Positions 9,201 to 18,100 of a stretch of DNA of 64,000 bases are shown here, piece after piece. The position numbers and the translations under genes are program-made. The DNA lies in assembly GCA_964413935.1 (NCBI GenBank), contig CAYPTY010000011.1, forward strand, positions 1 through 64,000, in the 5' to 3' direction. The notes under the pieces were generated by a model. That model was not told the DNA's origin. It saw only the letters and a program-made list of their open reading frames with translations, and searched no databases. How positions within the stretch are numbered: the first letter of the stretch is position 1; every line of letters starts with the position of its first letter. Source of the stretch: CAYPTY01 sp964413935. GTDB lineage: Bacteria; Bacteroidota; Rhodothermia; Balneolales; Balneolaceae.

Positions 9201-10514
9201 ATGAGTCTCGTCGAAAACTTCCGAAATATTTTTAAAATCGAAGACCTCAGAAACCGCATTCTGTACACGGTTGGTATCCTGATGGTATACAGAGTGGGTA
9301 GCTACATCACCATGCCCGGCGTAGATGCCAGCGAGCTGGTAAATGCTGCTTCTGGTGCTGCAGGTGGTCTTCTTGGAATCTTTGACCTTTTCGTAGGCGG
9401 TGCCTTCTCCCGTGCTGGTGTTTTTGCACTGGGAATCATGCCTTACATTACCGCATCCATTATTATACAGTTGATGGGTGCCGTAGTCCCTTACTTTCAG
9501 AAGCTGCAGCGTGAAGGGGAAGAAGGGCGAAGAAAAATCACCCGGATTACCCGTTACGGAACAGTTCTGATAACTGCGGTACAGTCTATTGGTTTTTCCA
9601 TCAATCTGATGGCCACTGCTCCGAATGCTATTGTCGTTAGTGAAACGCTGTTTGTGTTTACTTCGATGGTGGTTCTGACGGCTGGTACCGTCTTTGTAAT
9701 GTGGCTGGGTGAGCGAATCACTGACCGTGGTATTGGTAACGGTATTTCCCTGATTATCATGATCGGGATTATTGCCGCCTTGCCAACCAACCTGGTGAAT
9801 GAGGTTCAGACCAAGACCAATGCCATCATTGTGATTATTGAACTGGCTGCCCTTGCGGTGGTTATCGCTTCAGTTGTTGCACTGACACAGGGTACCAGAA
9901 AAATTGCGGTACAATATGCCAAGCGTGTTGTAGGCCGAAAAGTTTATGGAGGTACCACACAGTACCTCCCCATTCGTGTAAATGCGGCGGGCGTGATGCC
10001 GATCATCTTCGCCCAGTCCATAATGTTCATTCCGGGCATCATTGGTTCATTTGCACCGGATAACGAAACCATGCAGATGCTGACTTCATGGGCCAGCGAC
10101 TATACCGGACTGGCTTATTCCATTGTCTTTTTCTTCATCTGTGTGTTTTTCACCTTTTTCTATACAGCCATTGCCATCAATCCGAAGGAAATGGCTGACA
10201 CTATGAAAAGACAAGGCGGTTTTATTCCCGGTATTCGCCCGGGCAAGGCAACCGTTGAGTTCATTGACAACATTCTGACAAAAATCACACTGCCAGGATC
10301 CCTTTTCCTTTCCTTTGTTGCGATTCTTCCGGCTATTGCTGCGAATTTCGGGGTTACCCCGGGTTTCTCTCAATTCTATGGCGGAACCAGCCTCCTCATC
10401 ATTGTGGGTGTGGCTCTGGATACTCTGCAACAGATTGAAAGCCATCTGATGATGCGTCATTACGATGGTTTCATGAAAACAGGTAAGATCAAGGGTCGCA
10501 AGCGAGCTTCATGA
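9201..10514 (+). CDS. secY: Protein translocase subunit SecY
   Basis: SecY of 437 residues, the channel of the SecYEG translocon in the inner membrane. Ten hydrophobic segments are apparent. Family features are the plug region GLLGIFDLFVGGAFSRAGVF, the loop WLGERITDRGIGNGISLIIM and the cytosolic loop MKRQGGFIPGIRPGKAT near residues 335-351, which contacts SecA and the ribosome. Its TGA overlaps the start of map (ATGA). Confidence 0.98.
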   Translation: MSLVENFRNIFKIEDLRNRILYTVGILMVYRVGSYITMPGVDASELVNAASGAAGGLLGIFDLFVGGAFSRAGVFALGIMPYITASIIIQLMGAVVPYFQKLQREGEEGRRKITRITRYGTVLITAVQSIGFSINLMATAPNAIVVSETLFVFTSMVVLTAGTVFVMWLGERITDRGIGNGISLIIMIGIIAALPTNLVNEVQTKTNAIIVIIELAALAVVIASVVALTQGTRKIAVQYAKRVVGRKVYGGTTQYLPIRVNAAGVMPIIFAQSIMFIPGIIGSFAPDNETMQMLTSWASDYTGLAYSIVFFFICVFFTFFYTAIAINPKEMADTMKRQGGFIPGIRPGKATVEFIDNILTKITLPGSLFLSFVAILPAIAANFGVTPGFSQFYGGTSLLIIVGVALDTLQQIESHLMMRHYDGFMKTGKIKGRKRAS

Positions 10515-11320
10515 TCTATCTGAAGAGTGAAAATGAGATCGAGAAAATGCGTGAGAGCGCATTGACGGTATCGCGTACACTCGCAGAAGTATCGAAGTTC
10601 ATTGAACCTGGAGTGGAAACCGGGAAGCTGGATCGCATTGCTGAAGAATTTATTGCAAAGCAAAATGCAAGACCGGCTTTCAAGGGCTATGGCCCTCCGA
10701 ACAATCCCTTTCCGGGAACACTTTGTATTTCAGTAAATGATGAGGTTGTACACGGTATCCCGGGCAAGCGAAGACTTGAGGATGGAGATGTGGTTTCCAT
10801 TGACTGCGGAGTTGAGAAAGATGGTTACTTCGGTGACCATGCTTTTACTTTTATCTGCGGAGAAGCGGATGAAGAGGTGGTAACATTACTGAAAACCACG
10901 CTTGAGTCGCTCTACAAAGGAATTGAGCAGGCTGTTCATGGCAACAAGATCGGTGATATTGCCAATGCAGTTCAGACCCACTGTGAAGCAGGGGGTTATG
11001 GTGTGGTTAGAGATTTGGTTGGCCATGGTATCGGCCGATCGCTTCATGAAGATCCTTCTGTACCGAATTTCGGCAGAAAAGGTAAAGGTGAGCGATTGAG
11101 AAGCGGAATGACCCTGGCCATTGAACCCATGATCAACATGGGATTATGGAACGTTAAAACATTGAATGATGGCTGGACAATTGTCACAGCCGATGGCAGT
11201 ATTTCAGCTCATTTCGAACACGATATAGTTGTGCGAGAAGGAGAGGCTGAAATTCTCAGCACATTTGATTATATTGCTGATCTGCCCAAAAATAAAAATG
11301 CACTGATTTATAATGGCTAA
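10511..11320 (+). CDS. map: Type I methionine aminopeptidase
   Basis: MetAP of 269 residues, removing the initiator Met in the cytosol with two divalent metals. M24-fold metal ligands can be placed in [19 protein letters not shown] (two Asp), [12 protein letters not shown] (His), [10 protein letters not shown] (Glu) and AHFEHDIVV (Glu). It overlaps secY at 5' and infA at 3'. adk, often between secY and map, is absent. Confidence 0.97.
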   Translation: MIYLKSENEIEKMRESALTVSRTLAEVSKFIEPGVETGKLDRIAEEFIAKQNARPAFKGYGPPNNPFPGTLCISVNDEVVHGIPGKRRLEDGDVVSIDCGVEKDGYFGDHAFTFICGEADEEVVTLLKTTLESLYKGIEQAVHGNKIGDIANAVQTHCEAGGYGVVRDLVGHGIGRSLHEDPSVPNFGRKGKGERLRSGMTLAIEPMINMGLWNVKTLNDGWTIVTADGSISAHFEHDIVVREGEAEILSTFDYIADLPKNKNALIYNG

Positions 11321-11531
11321 ACAAGAGCCGATTAAGCAGGACGGAGAAATTGTTGAAGCGTTACCAAACGCACAGTTTAAAGTGCGTCTGGATAACGGAC
11401 ATGAAATTCTGGCTCACGTTTCAGGTAAAATGAGAATGTATTACATCAAAATTTTACCCGGTGACCGAGTAGCCGTTGAGATGTCTCCTTATGATTTATC
11501 CAAAGGAAGAATAACCTACAGATATAAGTAA
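11313..11531 (+). CDS. infA: Translation initiation factor IF-1
   Basis: IF-1 of 72 residues, an OB-fold protein binding the 30S A site during initiation. [19 protein letters not shown] and [20 protein letters not shown] are the typical strands, with [12 protein letters not shown] at the end. Its ATG lies within the last codons of map (overlap of 8 bases), suggesting translational coupling. Confidence 0.97.
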   Translation: MAKQEPIKQDGEIVEALPNAQFKVRLDNGHEILAHVSGKMRMYYIKILPGDRVAVEMSPYDLSKGRITYRYK

Positions 11532-11550
11532 CACCAAGCACTGACAAACA

Positions 11551-11667
11551 ATGAAAACCCGATCATCCGTTAAGAAGCGCAGCTCAGACGATAAGATTAT
11601 CCGACGAAAAGGTCGTCTTTACGTAATTAATAAAAAGAACCCTCGCCACAAGCAGCGACAGGGCTAA
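11551..11667 (+). CDS. rpmJ: 50S ribosomal protein L36, cysteine-free form
   Basis: A 38-residue protein beginning [16 protein letters not shown] and ending NPRHKQRQG, aligning end to end with E. coli L36. The zinc ligands Cys11, Cys14 and Cys27 are replaced by Ser, Asp and Asn; only His33 is kept. It is therefore the C-minus paralogue type that does not bind zinc. Location between infA and rpsM is canonical. Confidence 0.95.
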   Translation: MKTRSSVKKRSSDDKIIRRKGRLYVINKKNPRHKQRQG

Positions 11668-11686
11668 TCGTTATTAGAGTAATTAT

Positions 11687-12064
11687 ATGGCACGTATAGC
11701 TGGTATAGATTTACCGAAAAATAAACGAGGCGAAGTAGGCCTCACCTATGTCTATGGAATAGGACGCGCAACCGCCCGTCAAATTCTGGACCGTCTTGAA
11801 ATTGATTATGACACCAAGGTACAGGACTGGACCGATGAACAGGTGTCTGAAATGCGCCGTATTCTGGACAACGAAATTAAAGTAGAGGGTGCGCTCCGCA
11901 GCGAAGTAAATGGCAACATCCGAAGATTGCTGGAAATCGGTTCATACCGGGGTACCCGTCATCGTAAAGGATTGCCTGTGCGTGGTCAGCGTACGCAAAC
12001 CAATGCCCGAACCAGAAAGGGTAAGAAAAGAACAGTTGCCGGAAAGAAAAAGGCACCCAAATAA
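11687..12064 (+). CDS. rpsM: 30S ribosomal protein S13
   Basis: S13 of 125 residues in the 30S head, contacting P-site tRNA and forming bridges to L5. It opens [19 protein letters not shown] and has the helix-turn [14 protein letters not shown] and the C-terminal [20 protein letters not shown]. First gene of the alpha section. Confidence 0.98.
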   Translation: MARIAGIDLPKNKRGEVGLTYVYGIGRATARQILDRLEIDYDTKVQDWTDEQVSEMRRILDNEIKVEGALRSEVNGNIRRLLEIGSYRGTRHRKGLPVRGQRTQTNARTRKGKKRTVAGKKKAPK

Positions 12065-12086
12065 GTAATCACTAGGAACGGTTTAA

Positions 12087-12497
12087 ATGGCAAAGAAACA
12101 AGTTAAACGCAGTGAGGCAACTGCAAAGAGAAGAAAGAAGAAACAGGTTTCCGATCCGAATGGTATGGTCTTTATCAAGGCTACATTCAACAACGTGATT
12201 GTTACAATCACCGATGCAAGCGGAAACACCCTGTCCTGGTCATCAGCCGGAAAAGAAGGTTTTAAAGGCTCCAGAAAGAACACACCATATGCCGCTCAGT
12301 TGAGTGCCGAAACTGCTGCAACGGCTGCCTATGAAATGGGCCTTCGCAAAGTAGTTGCCTATGTTAAAGGCCCTGGCTCCGGTCGTGAAGCTGCTGTGAG
12401 AGCACTGGCATCTTGCGGACTTGAAGTAACTCTGATCAAAGATCAGACACCTATTCCGCATAACGGATGCCGCCCACCCAAACGTAGAAGAGTTTAA
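12087..12497 (+). CDS. rpsK: 30S ribosomal protein S11
   Basis: S11 of 136 residues on the 30S platform beside the mRNA exit and the anti-Shine-Dalgarno region. The N-terminus is lysine-rich ([20 protein letters not shown]). Signature regions are [19 protein letters not shown] and the end [16 protein letters not shown]. Standard length and position. Confidence 0.98.
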   Translation: MAKKQVKRSEATAKRRKKKQVSDPNGMVFIKATFNNVIVTITDASGNTLSWSSAGKEGFKGSRKNTPYAAQLSAETAATAAYEMGLRKVVAYVKGPGSGREAAVRALASCGLEVTLIKDQTPIPHNGCRPPKRRRV

Positions 12498-12515
12498 TCG
12501 ACAGTAAATTAGATA

Positions 12516-13121
12516 ATGGCTAGATACAGAGGTCCAAAACAAAAGAAAGCAAGACGATTCCGTGAGCCGATTTTCGGTTCAAGCAAAGCGCTTGAGCGCA
12601 AGCCTTACGGACCGGGTCAGCACGGCAGATCCAGATTTACACGAAAATCGGAATACGCCACCCAGCTTGAGGAAAAGCAAAAGGCAAAATACACCTATGG
12701 ATTGCTGGAGAAACAATTCCGTAATCTGTATGAGAAAGCGACTGCCAGAGAAGGAGTTACCGGTGAGAACCTGCTCCAGTTCCTCGAAGCAAGACTGGAC
12801 AATACCGTATTCCGCATGGGTTTTGCACGAAGCCGCAGACAGGCTCGTCAGCTTGTAACCCACAAGCACATTGTAGTAAACGGAAACGTTGTGAATATCC
12901 CATCATTCCAGCTTAAGCCGGGTGATGTGGTGTCATTAAGACCAAAATCAAGAGACCTCCAGGTTGTTACGGAGTCGGCTGAGGGTGCATCCCCGCGTAA
13001 ATACAAGTGGCTGGAAGTTGATCTTGCTGCCCGATCCGGAAAATTGCTGCACTATCCTCCAATGGAAGAAGTTCCGGAGAATATCAACGTGCAGCTTGTC
13101 ATCGAGCTCTACTCGAAATAA
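12516..13121 (+). CDS. rpsD: 30S ribosomal protein S4 (zinc-free form)
   Basis: S4 of 201 residues, a primary assembly protein. It opens MARYRGPKQKKARRFREPIF and has no cysteine near the N-terminus, so it is the form without the zinc-binding Cys cluster. The S4 RNA-binding domain ARLDNTVFRMGFARSRRQAR lies near residue 91. It sits between rpsK and rpoA. Confidence 0.98.
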   Translation: MARYRGPKQKKARRFREPIFGSSKALERKPYGPGQHGRSRFTRKSEYATQLEEKQKAKYTYGLLEKQFRNLYEKATAREGVTGENLLQFLEARLDNTVFRMGFARSRRQARQLVTHKHIVVNGNVVNIPSFQLKPGDVVSLRPKSRDLQVVTESAEGASPRKYKWLEVDLAARSGKLLHYPPMEEVPENINVQLVIELYSK

Positions 13122-13150
13122 ACATAAATCTTTTATTCCCCTAATTACCT

Positions 13151-14128
13151 ATGAGTAATTATAGTATTCAAATGCCCGATACCCTGGATGTAGCCGAATC
13201 AACGGATACATTCGGTACTTTCATTCTGCAACCTCTCGAGAGAGGATTTGGTGTTACCATTGGTAACTCATTTCGTAGAGTACTGCTCTCTTCTCTGCCC
13301 GGAATCGCCATCACTGCTGTTAAAATCAATGGTGTGGATCATGAGTATTCCAGCATTCAGGGCGTTAAGGAAGATGTATATGAAATCATCCTGAACCTGA
13401 AACAAGTTCGATTCAAACAGGTTGACCAGAGCAGTGGAGTGATCCTGGTACAGAAAAAAGGAAGCGGTACACTTACCGCCAAAGACATCAATGATGCAAC
13501 GGCTGAATATGAAGTTCTGAATCCTGACCATGTAATCGCTACACTTAGCGATGATGCAGAAGTGGAAATGGAACTGCGTGTAGGCCGTGGCCGAGGTTAT
13601 GTTCCTGCTGAAGAAATGGCTATCGACCCTGAAGAGGATGTTAGTCTCATGGCCATTGATGCGATTTTCACCCCCATCACTTCGGTGAAATTCAATGTAG
13701 AAAACGTTCGTGTCGGGCAGCGTACCGATTATGAGAAACTGGTTATGGACGTTACGACCGATGGTTCTGTAAATGCAAAAGAAGCACTGACCATCGCCGG
13801 TAAAATCCTGAAAGAGCATATTGAGAAGTTCATCACCGAGAAGATTGAAGAACCATTTACTCAGGAAGAAGAGGAAGTGGATGCAGAGAAACAGCGTGTT
13901 GCCAATCTCCTGAAAACAAGTATCGAAGATCTCAACCTGAGTGTGAGAGCATATAACTGCCTGAAATCTGCGAATATCAACAGCATTGGCGAACTGGTAT
14001 CCCGGGATGAGCAGGATCTCCTCAAATTCAGAAACTTCGGTAAAAAGTCACTGACTGAATTGCTTGAAGTGATCGAGGAGAAAAACCTCCATTTCGGAAT
14101 GGATGTGTCAAAATATCTGGACAAGTAA
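13151..14128 (+). CDS. rpoA: DNA-directed RNA polymerase subunit alpha
   Basis: Alpha subunit of 325 residues. The N-terminal domain (about 1-230) holds the dimerisation and assembly region with GFGVTIGNSFRRVLLSSLPG. A linker rich in Glu (near 235-245) leads to the C-terminal domain with LKTSIEDLNLSVRAYNCLK, the helix that contacts UP-element DNA and activators, and FRNFGKKSLTELLEVI. Standard length. Confidence 0.98.
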   Translation: MSNYSIQMPDTLDVAESTDTFGTFILQPLERGFGVTIGNSFRRVLLSSLPGIAITAVKINGVDHEYSSIQGVKEDVYEIILNLKQVRFKQVDQSSGVILVQKKGSGTLTAKDINDATAEYEVLNPDHVIATLSDDAEVEMELRVGRGRGYVPAEEMAIDPEEDVSLMAIDAIFTPITSVKFNVENVRVGQRTDYEKLVMDVTTDGSVNAKEALTIAGKILKEHIEKFITEKIEEPFTQEEEEVDAEKQRVANLLKTSIEDLNLSVRAYNCLKSANINSIGELVSRDEQDLLKFRNFGKKSLTELLEVIEEKNLHFGMDVSKYLDK

Positions 14129-14150
14129 ACAATATTAGAAGGAAAGGATC

Positions 14151-14900
14151 ATGCGCCACCGAGTTAAAGGCCGAAAACTTAGCAGAACAGCCGCCCACAG
14201 AAAGGCAACATTCCGTGCACTTGCTGTTGCACTCATTAAATCAGTAACCGCTGAAAATCATAAAAACCACATCGTAACTACGGTTGCCAAAGCCAAAGAA
14301 ATGCGTGGGTTCATTGAACCGCTCATCACAAAGGCTAAAGTGGATTCACATCATAACCGTAAGCAGGTTTTTGCTGCCCTGCAGGACAAAACAGCTGTTC
14401 AGATCCTCTTTGATGAGATTGCTCCCAAAGCCAAGGATCGCCCGGGTGGTTACGTAAGAGTAATCAAAGCTGGCTTCCGTCAGGGCGACAGTGCAGAAAC
14501 AGCGGTAGTTGAATTGGTCGATTACAATGATGTTAAGCCGGAAGGCACTGAAACCAAGAAAAAACGTACACGTCGTTCACGCTCCTCTTCAAAGAAAGCT
14601 GAGGCTCCAAAGGCAGCAGCTGAAGTAAAAGAGGAAACAGCACAAACAGAAGATACTGCAGTGGATAATGCTGCAGCTGCGGAAGTTGAGGAAAGCGTGG
14701 AAGCAACTGCAGATGCCACTGAAACCACTGAAGCTGAAATTACCGAAGAAGCAGCTGAGGCATCGGCTTCAGAAGAAACTTCGGAAGAGAGTTCAGAGGA
14801 AACCACAGCTGAAGCGGATACTGAAACTAAAGCTGAAGCAAACGCAGAGGATGCATCCACTGAAGAATCTGAGGAAGATTCAGACGAGGAAAAAGCCTGA
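14151..14900 (+). CDS. rplQ: 50S ribosomal protein L17 with long charged C-terminal extension
   Basis: Residues 1-127 are a normal L17 core (MRHRVKGRKLSRTAAHRKAT; RPGGYVRVIKAGFRQGDSAE). Residues 128-249 are an extension: a basic patch near 136-149 (KKKRTRRSRSSSKK) and then about 100 residues made almost only of Glu, Ala, Thr, Ser and Asp. The reading frame is unbroken to a TGA and the terminator follows, so the tail is truly encoded. Typical bacterial L17 is 115-130 residues; Bacteroidota often have modest extensions. Function of the tail is unknown and it is probably disordered. Confidence 0.96.
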   Translation: MRHRVKGRKLSRTAAHRKATFRALAVALIKSVTAENHKNHIVTTVAKAKEMRGFIEPLITKAKVDSHHNRKQVFAALQDKTAVQILFDEIAPKAKDRPGGYVRVIKAGFRQGDSAETAVVELVDYNDVKPEGTETKKKRTRRSRSSSKKAEAPKAAAEVKEETAQTEDTAVDNAAAAEVEESVEATADATETTEAEITEEAAEASASEETSEESSEETTAEADTETKAEANAEDASTEESEEDSDEEKA

Positions 14901-14922
14901 TCTGACTGACTTTACCCTTCTC

Positions 14923-14955
14923 AAAGCACCGTTAACACAGCGGTGCTTTTTTTTT
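14923..14955 (+). terminator. Rho-independent terminator of the ribosomal operon
   Basis: Inverted repeat AAAGCACCG (14923-14931) and CGGTGCTTT (14941-14949), a perfect 9-bp stem with a 9-base loop, followed by a run of T. It starts 23 bases after the rplQ stop and marks the end of the ribosomal super-operon. Confidence 0.92.
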
Positions 14956-15070
14956 GGCCTTGTTAAACTAAATTAAAGGCAATGCTAAAAACAGGCTTAT
15001 GCCGTTAATTAAGTCTGTAATTGCGTATTTTACGTAACTTAGATACATACCCACAGCTAAAAAACTTATT

Positions 15071-16567
15071 GTGAATTTTTCAGAATTTATATCTACCTAC
15101 AAACAAAAGCTTTACGAGGTTTTTAATCAGAATGCGGAAGAAGCCGTAACGTATAATCGAGGTATTCCTGAAGATGCTTTTCATGAAATCATGGAAGTAG
15201 TGCCGCTCAGCTCATTTATTCCTTCTGAATATGGAGGCCGCGGAGCTTTAACCCATGAAGCCCTTTCCATGCTCGAAGCGTCATCCTATGAATCTCTGCC
15301 TCTTTCTCTGATGATGGGTATTAATGGTGCCCTGTTTCTTCAGCCATTGGCTAATTACGGTACCGACCAGGCCAAATCTGAAATTTTTAAACGTTTCCTG
15401 AACGAACATTCCATGGGCGGACTGATGATCACTGAACCTGACTATGGTTCTGATGCTCTTAAAATGCAGACTGCTTTCTATCAGAATGGTGATCCCTCTG
15501 TTTATCATGTTAATGGCACCAAGCACTGGGGTGGATTAACCGGCTGGGCTGATTACTGGCTTATTACAGCCCGCGGACAGGATGAGTCCGGAAACCTGGG
15601 TCGCGATATCGGATTCTTCGTACATGACAGCCGTAATGGGGGAATTGAAGTAGCAGAATATTACCCGAATCTGGGACTCCACATGCTGCCTTACGGTCGC
15701 AATGAAATTGATATTAATGTGAATTCCACGCATAAGCTGCAGCCTCGTAGCAATGGTATTACGATGATGCTTGATATCCTTCACCGAAGCCGCATTCAAT
15801 TCCCGGGTATGGGTATGGGCTTCCTGAAACGAATTATGGACGATGCTTTTGATCACTGTAAAACCCGTTCAGTAGGTGGAAAAAGCCTCTTCAATTACGA
15901 TCAGGTACAGAAACGTATTTCTGAACTTCAGTCCTACTTTACCGTCTGTTCCGCCATGTGCAGTTATACTTCGCGCAATGTTCCGCTGAGTCAGGATACA
16001 TCCCGCATGGATGTTCAGGCTAATGCGATTAAAACGGTTCTGACAGATTATATGCAGGCAGCAGCTCAGTCTCTGTTGCAGTTAACCGGAGCCAAGGGAT
16101 ATCGGCTGGACAATAACGCGGGGAGAGCTGTAATTGACAGCCGTCCTTTCCAGATTTTTGAAGGGTCCAATGATATTCTGTATCAGCAGATTTCTGAGTC
16201 CTGCCTCAAAATGATGCGCAAGATGAAAACCGGCAATCTCTACAGTTTCCTCAGTCAGTATGATCTTACATCCAAAGCTTCCGGTTACTTCAAGGATGTA
16301 ATGAATTTCGAGGTGGATACTAAAATGTCGCAGCGAAAACTGGTTGAGCTTGGAAAAGCTCTGGGCCGACTCATCTCAATGGAGTTCACCATTGACATGG
16401 CTGATCATGGTTTTAATCACGATCTCGTTGAGAACGCCGTCAAAAACCTGCAAACAGAGATCCGCAGCATCATGTGCAGCTTTAAAACGCAGAATGTAGC
16501 CACTATTGTCGAAGACTATGAAAGCGATAGTGCATGGTTGCGATCACTCAGCGTAAATGCCGGCTGA
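15071..16567 (+). CDS. Acyl-CoA dehydrogenase family protein
   Basis: A 498-residue FAD-dependent acyl-CoA dehydrogenase. Recognisable parts are the N-terminal helical region with FIPSEYGGRG, the flavin-binding middle domain with GGLMITEPDYGSDALKM and a C-terminal FEGSNDILYQQ near residue 363, where the Glu corresponds to the catalytic base of the family. It carries roughly 100 residues beyond that motif, more than a classical 380-residue enzyme. Start is GTG at 15071. Substrate chain length cannot be told. It overlaps the downstream sirtuin gene by 11 bases. Confidence 0.88.
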   Translation: MNFSEFISTYKQKLYEVFNQNAEEAVTYNRGIPEDAFHEIMEVVPLSSFIPSEYGGRGALTHEALSMLEASSYESLPLSLMMGINGALFLQPLANYGTDQAKSEIFKRFLNEHSMGGLMITEPDYGSDALKMQTAFYQNGDPSVYHVNGTKHWGGLTGWADYWLITARGQDESGNLGRDIGFFVHDSRNGGIEVAEYYPNLGLHMLPYGRNEIDINVNSTHKLQPRSNGITMMLDILHRSRIQFPGMGMGFLKRIMDDAFDHCKTRSVGGKSLFNYDQVQKRISELQSYFTVCSAMCSYTSRNVPLSQDTSRMDVQANAIKTVLTDYMQAAAQSLLQLTGAKGYRLDNNAGRAVIDSRPFQIFEGSNDILYQQISESCLKMMRKMKTGNLYSFLSQYDLTSKASGYFKDVMNFEVDTKMSQRKLVELGKALGRLISMEFTIDMADHGFNHDLVENAVKNLQTEIRSIMCSFKTQNVATIVEDYESDSAWLRSLSVNAG

Positions 16568-17246
16568 TAAACTCGTCGTACTTTCAGGTTCCGGCATAAG
16601 TCAGGAGAGCGGGCTGAAAACCTTCCGGGATGAGGGAGGTTTATGGGAAGGCTACAATGTATATGAAGTAGCCACATTTGAGGCCTGGCAGAGAGATCCC
16701 GAAATGGTGCTGGATTTCTACAATATGCGAAGACGGCAGGCTGAAAGCGTACAACCCAATGCAGCTCACCATGCCTTGGTTAAACTTGAAGAGAAATTCG
16801 ACGTGACGGTGGTCACTCAGAATATTGATGACCTGCATGAAAGGGCCGGTTCAACAAAAGTTCTGCATCTGCATGGTGAAATTACCAAAGCCCGGAGTAT
16901 TGGTGACGATAATCTGATTGTTGACATCGGATATGATGATATCAAACTGGGTGATACTGCCTCAGACAGTCAGCAACTAAGGCCACATATTGTCTGGTTT
17001 GGGGAAATGGTACCCATGATTGATGTTGCTGCCTCTCTGGTGAGGCAAGCCGATTATTTAATTGTGATCGGTACTTCCCTTCAGGTTTACCCGGCTGCAG
17101 GACTTGCAGATCTGGCACAGCCTCATTGCGAGCGATTTATAGTTGATCCGAAAATTCCGGATGGCAGGGAATATGGCTGGACGACCATCCCCAAAAAGGC
17201 CGTAGAAGGCTCCAAAGATTTATTAAAACATTTACTCGATGAATAA
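16557..17246 (+). CDS. Class III (SIRT5/CobB-like) NAD-dependent protein deacylase
   Basis: A 229-residue sirtuin. GSGISQESGLKTFRD (residues 11-25) and TQNIDDLHE (87-95) bind NAD; His106 in HLHGE is the catalytic base. Tyr55 and Arg58 in FYNMRRRQAE match the Tyr-x-x-Arg pair that gives SIRT5-type enzymes preference for succinyl, malonyl or glutaryl lysine. The zinc-binding Cys pairs usual in sirtuins are absent, so this is a compact zinc-less form. The gene starts inside the end of the acyl-CoA dehydrogenase gene and overlaps the next gene by 8 bases. Confidence 0.9.
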   Translation: MPADKLVVLSGSGISQESGLKTFRDEGGLWEGYNVYEVATFEAWQRDPEMVLDFYNMRRRQAESVQPNAAHHALVKLEEKFDVTVVTQNIDDLHERAGSTKVLHLHGEITKARSIGDDNLIVDIGYDDIKLGDTASDSQQLRPHIVWFGEMVPMIDVAASLVRQADYLIVIGTSLQVYPAAGLADLAQPHCERFIVDPKIPDGREYGWTTIPKKAVEGSKDLLKHLLDE

Positions 17247-18090
17247 AGACATCAGCAAAGAAGAAAAAGAAATCATCAAGCAGTATCTGCTTCAGTTTTA
17301 CAATCTGGAAAAACGATATCCGCTTTTACCCGGAATGCAGAATACCGGGGCTGTAGCCAAGCTTTTCGGCCTGGAGGAAGAAGAACTCAAAGCCGCAAGA
17401 ACCACGTTTGACGAACAGGCCAAACAGGCAGCCATCGAAATTCTGAAAGACGATGAGATCAACGATTTATTGAGTGATCTTCCTTTCGATGGGGAAGAAA
17501 CCATTGTTGCTCTTGGAGACTCCCTGACGGACGACCTTCAGGGCTGGTTCAGTATTTTAACTCATGTACTTGAGATCGCCACAGAAAACCCGGACTTCAA
17601 TTTCATTAATGCTGGTATTTCATTTGATACCACAACCGCTGCCCTGCAGCGCCTCGATCGGGATGTACTCGTTCACAAACCGGATTGGGTTTTTGTCGCC
17701 TTGGGTACTTTTGATGCTCAGCGATTAAATCTGGCCACGAACCGCACACTACTCCCCCTTTCAGAAACCTGGGAGAATCTCAACACCATCCAGGATGCAC
17801 TGATGGAGGAAGTTGAAAATGAGCTGGTCTGGATTAGTCCACCACCGGTGATACCTGAATTACTTGCGGACAATCCCTTATATGATTTCAGCATTCAGGA
17901 AGCTGATCTTTCACAGGTTCGTGAGCTGGTAAGCGGTAAGAAGGGCTTTATCGTAGATCCCAGGGGAGTACGAATGGGTAAGCCGCAGCCGGATGCCTGG
18001 AACTATCTCTCCGACGGACTGCATCCATCCCTCTCAGGACATTCGGAAACCGTCAAACACCTGCTGAAAGTATTGGTGAAAAAATCCTGA
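17239..18090 (+). CDS. SGNH/GDSL-family hydrolase
   Basis: A 283-residue cytosolic protein (no signal peptide). An N-terminal helical part of about 85 residues precedes an SGNH hydrolase domain: GDSLTDD with nucleophile Ser95, the block II-like INAGIS, and SDGLHPSLSGH near residues 265-275 supplying the Asp-His pair. Esterase, thioesterase or lipase activity is possible. Overlap with the sirtuin gene suggests a translationally coupled trio with the acyl-CoA dehydrogenase. Confidence 0.82.
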   Translation: MNKDISKEEKEIIKQYLLQFYNLEKRYPLLPGMQNTGAVAKLFGLEEEELKAARTTFDEQAKQAAIEILKDDEINDLLSDLPFDGEETIVALGDSLTDDLQGWFSILTHVLEIATENPDFNFINAGISFDTTTAALQRLDRDVLVHKPDWVFVALGTFDAQRLNLATNRTLLPLSETWENLNTIQDALMEEVENELVWISPPPVIPELLADNPLYDFSIQEADLSQVRELVSGKKGFIVDPRGVRMGKPQPDAWNYLSDGLHPSLSGHSETVKHLLKVLVKKS

Positions 18091-18100
18091 ATACGTCAGG

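Noticed and set aside
14522..14860. Ser/Ala-rich minus-strand frame opposite the L17 tail
   Set aside because: It is simply the complement of the Glu/Ala-rich repeat-like coding sequence of rplQ.
18086..18100. CCTGA / TCAGG hairpin between the SGNH hydrolase and the convergent gene
   Set aside because: Only a 5-bp stem with no T run on either side; too weak to call a terminator.
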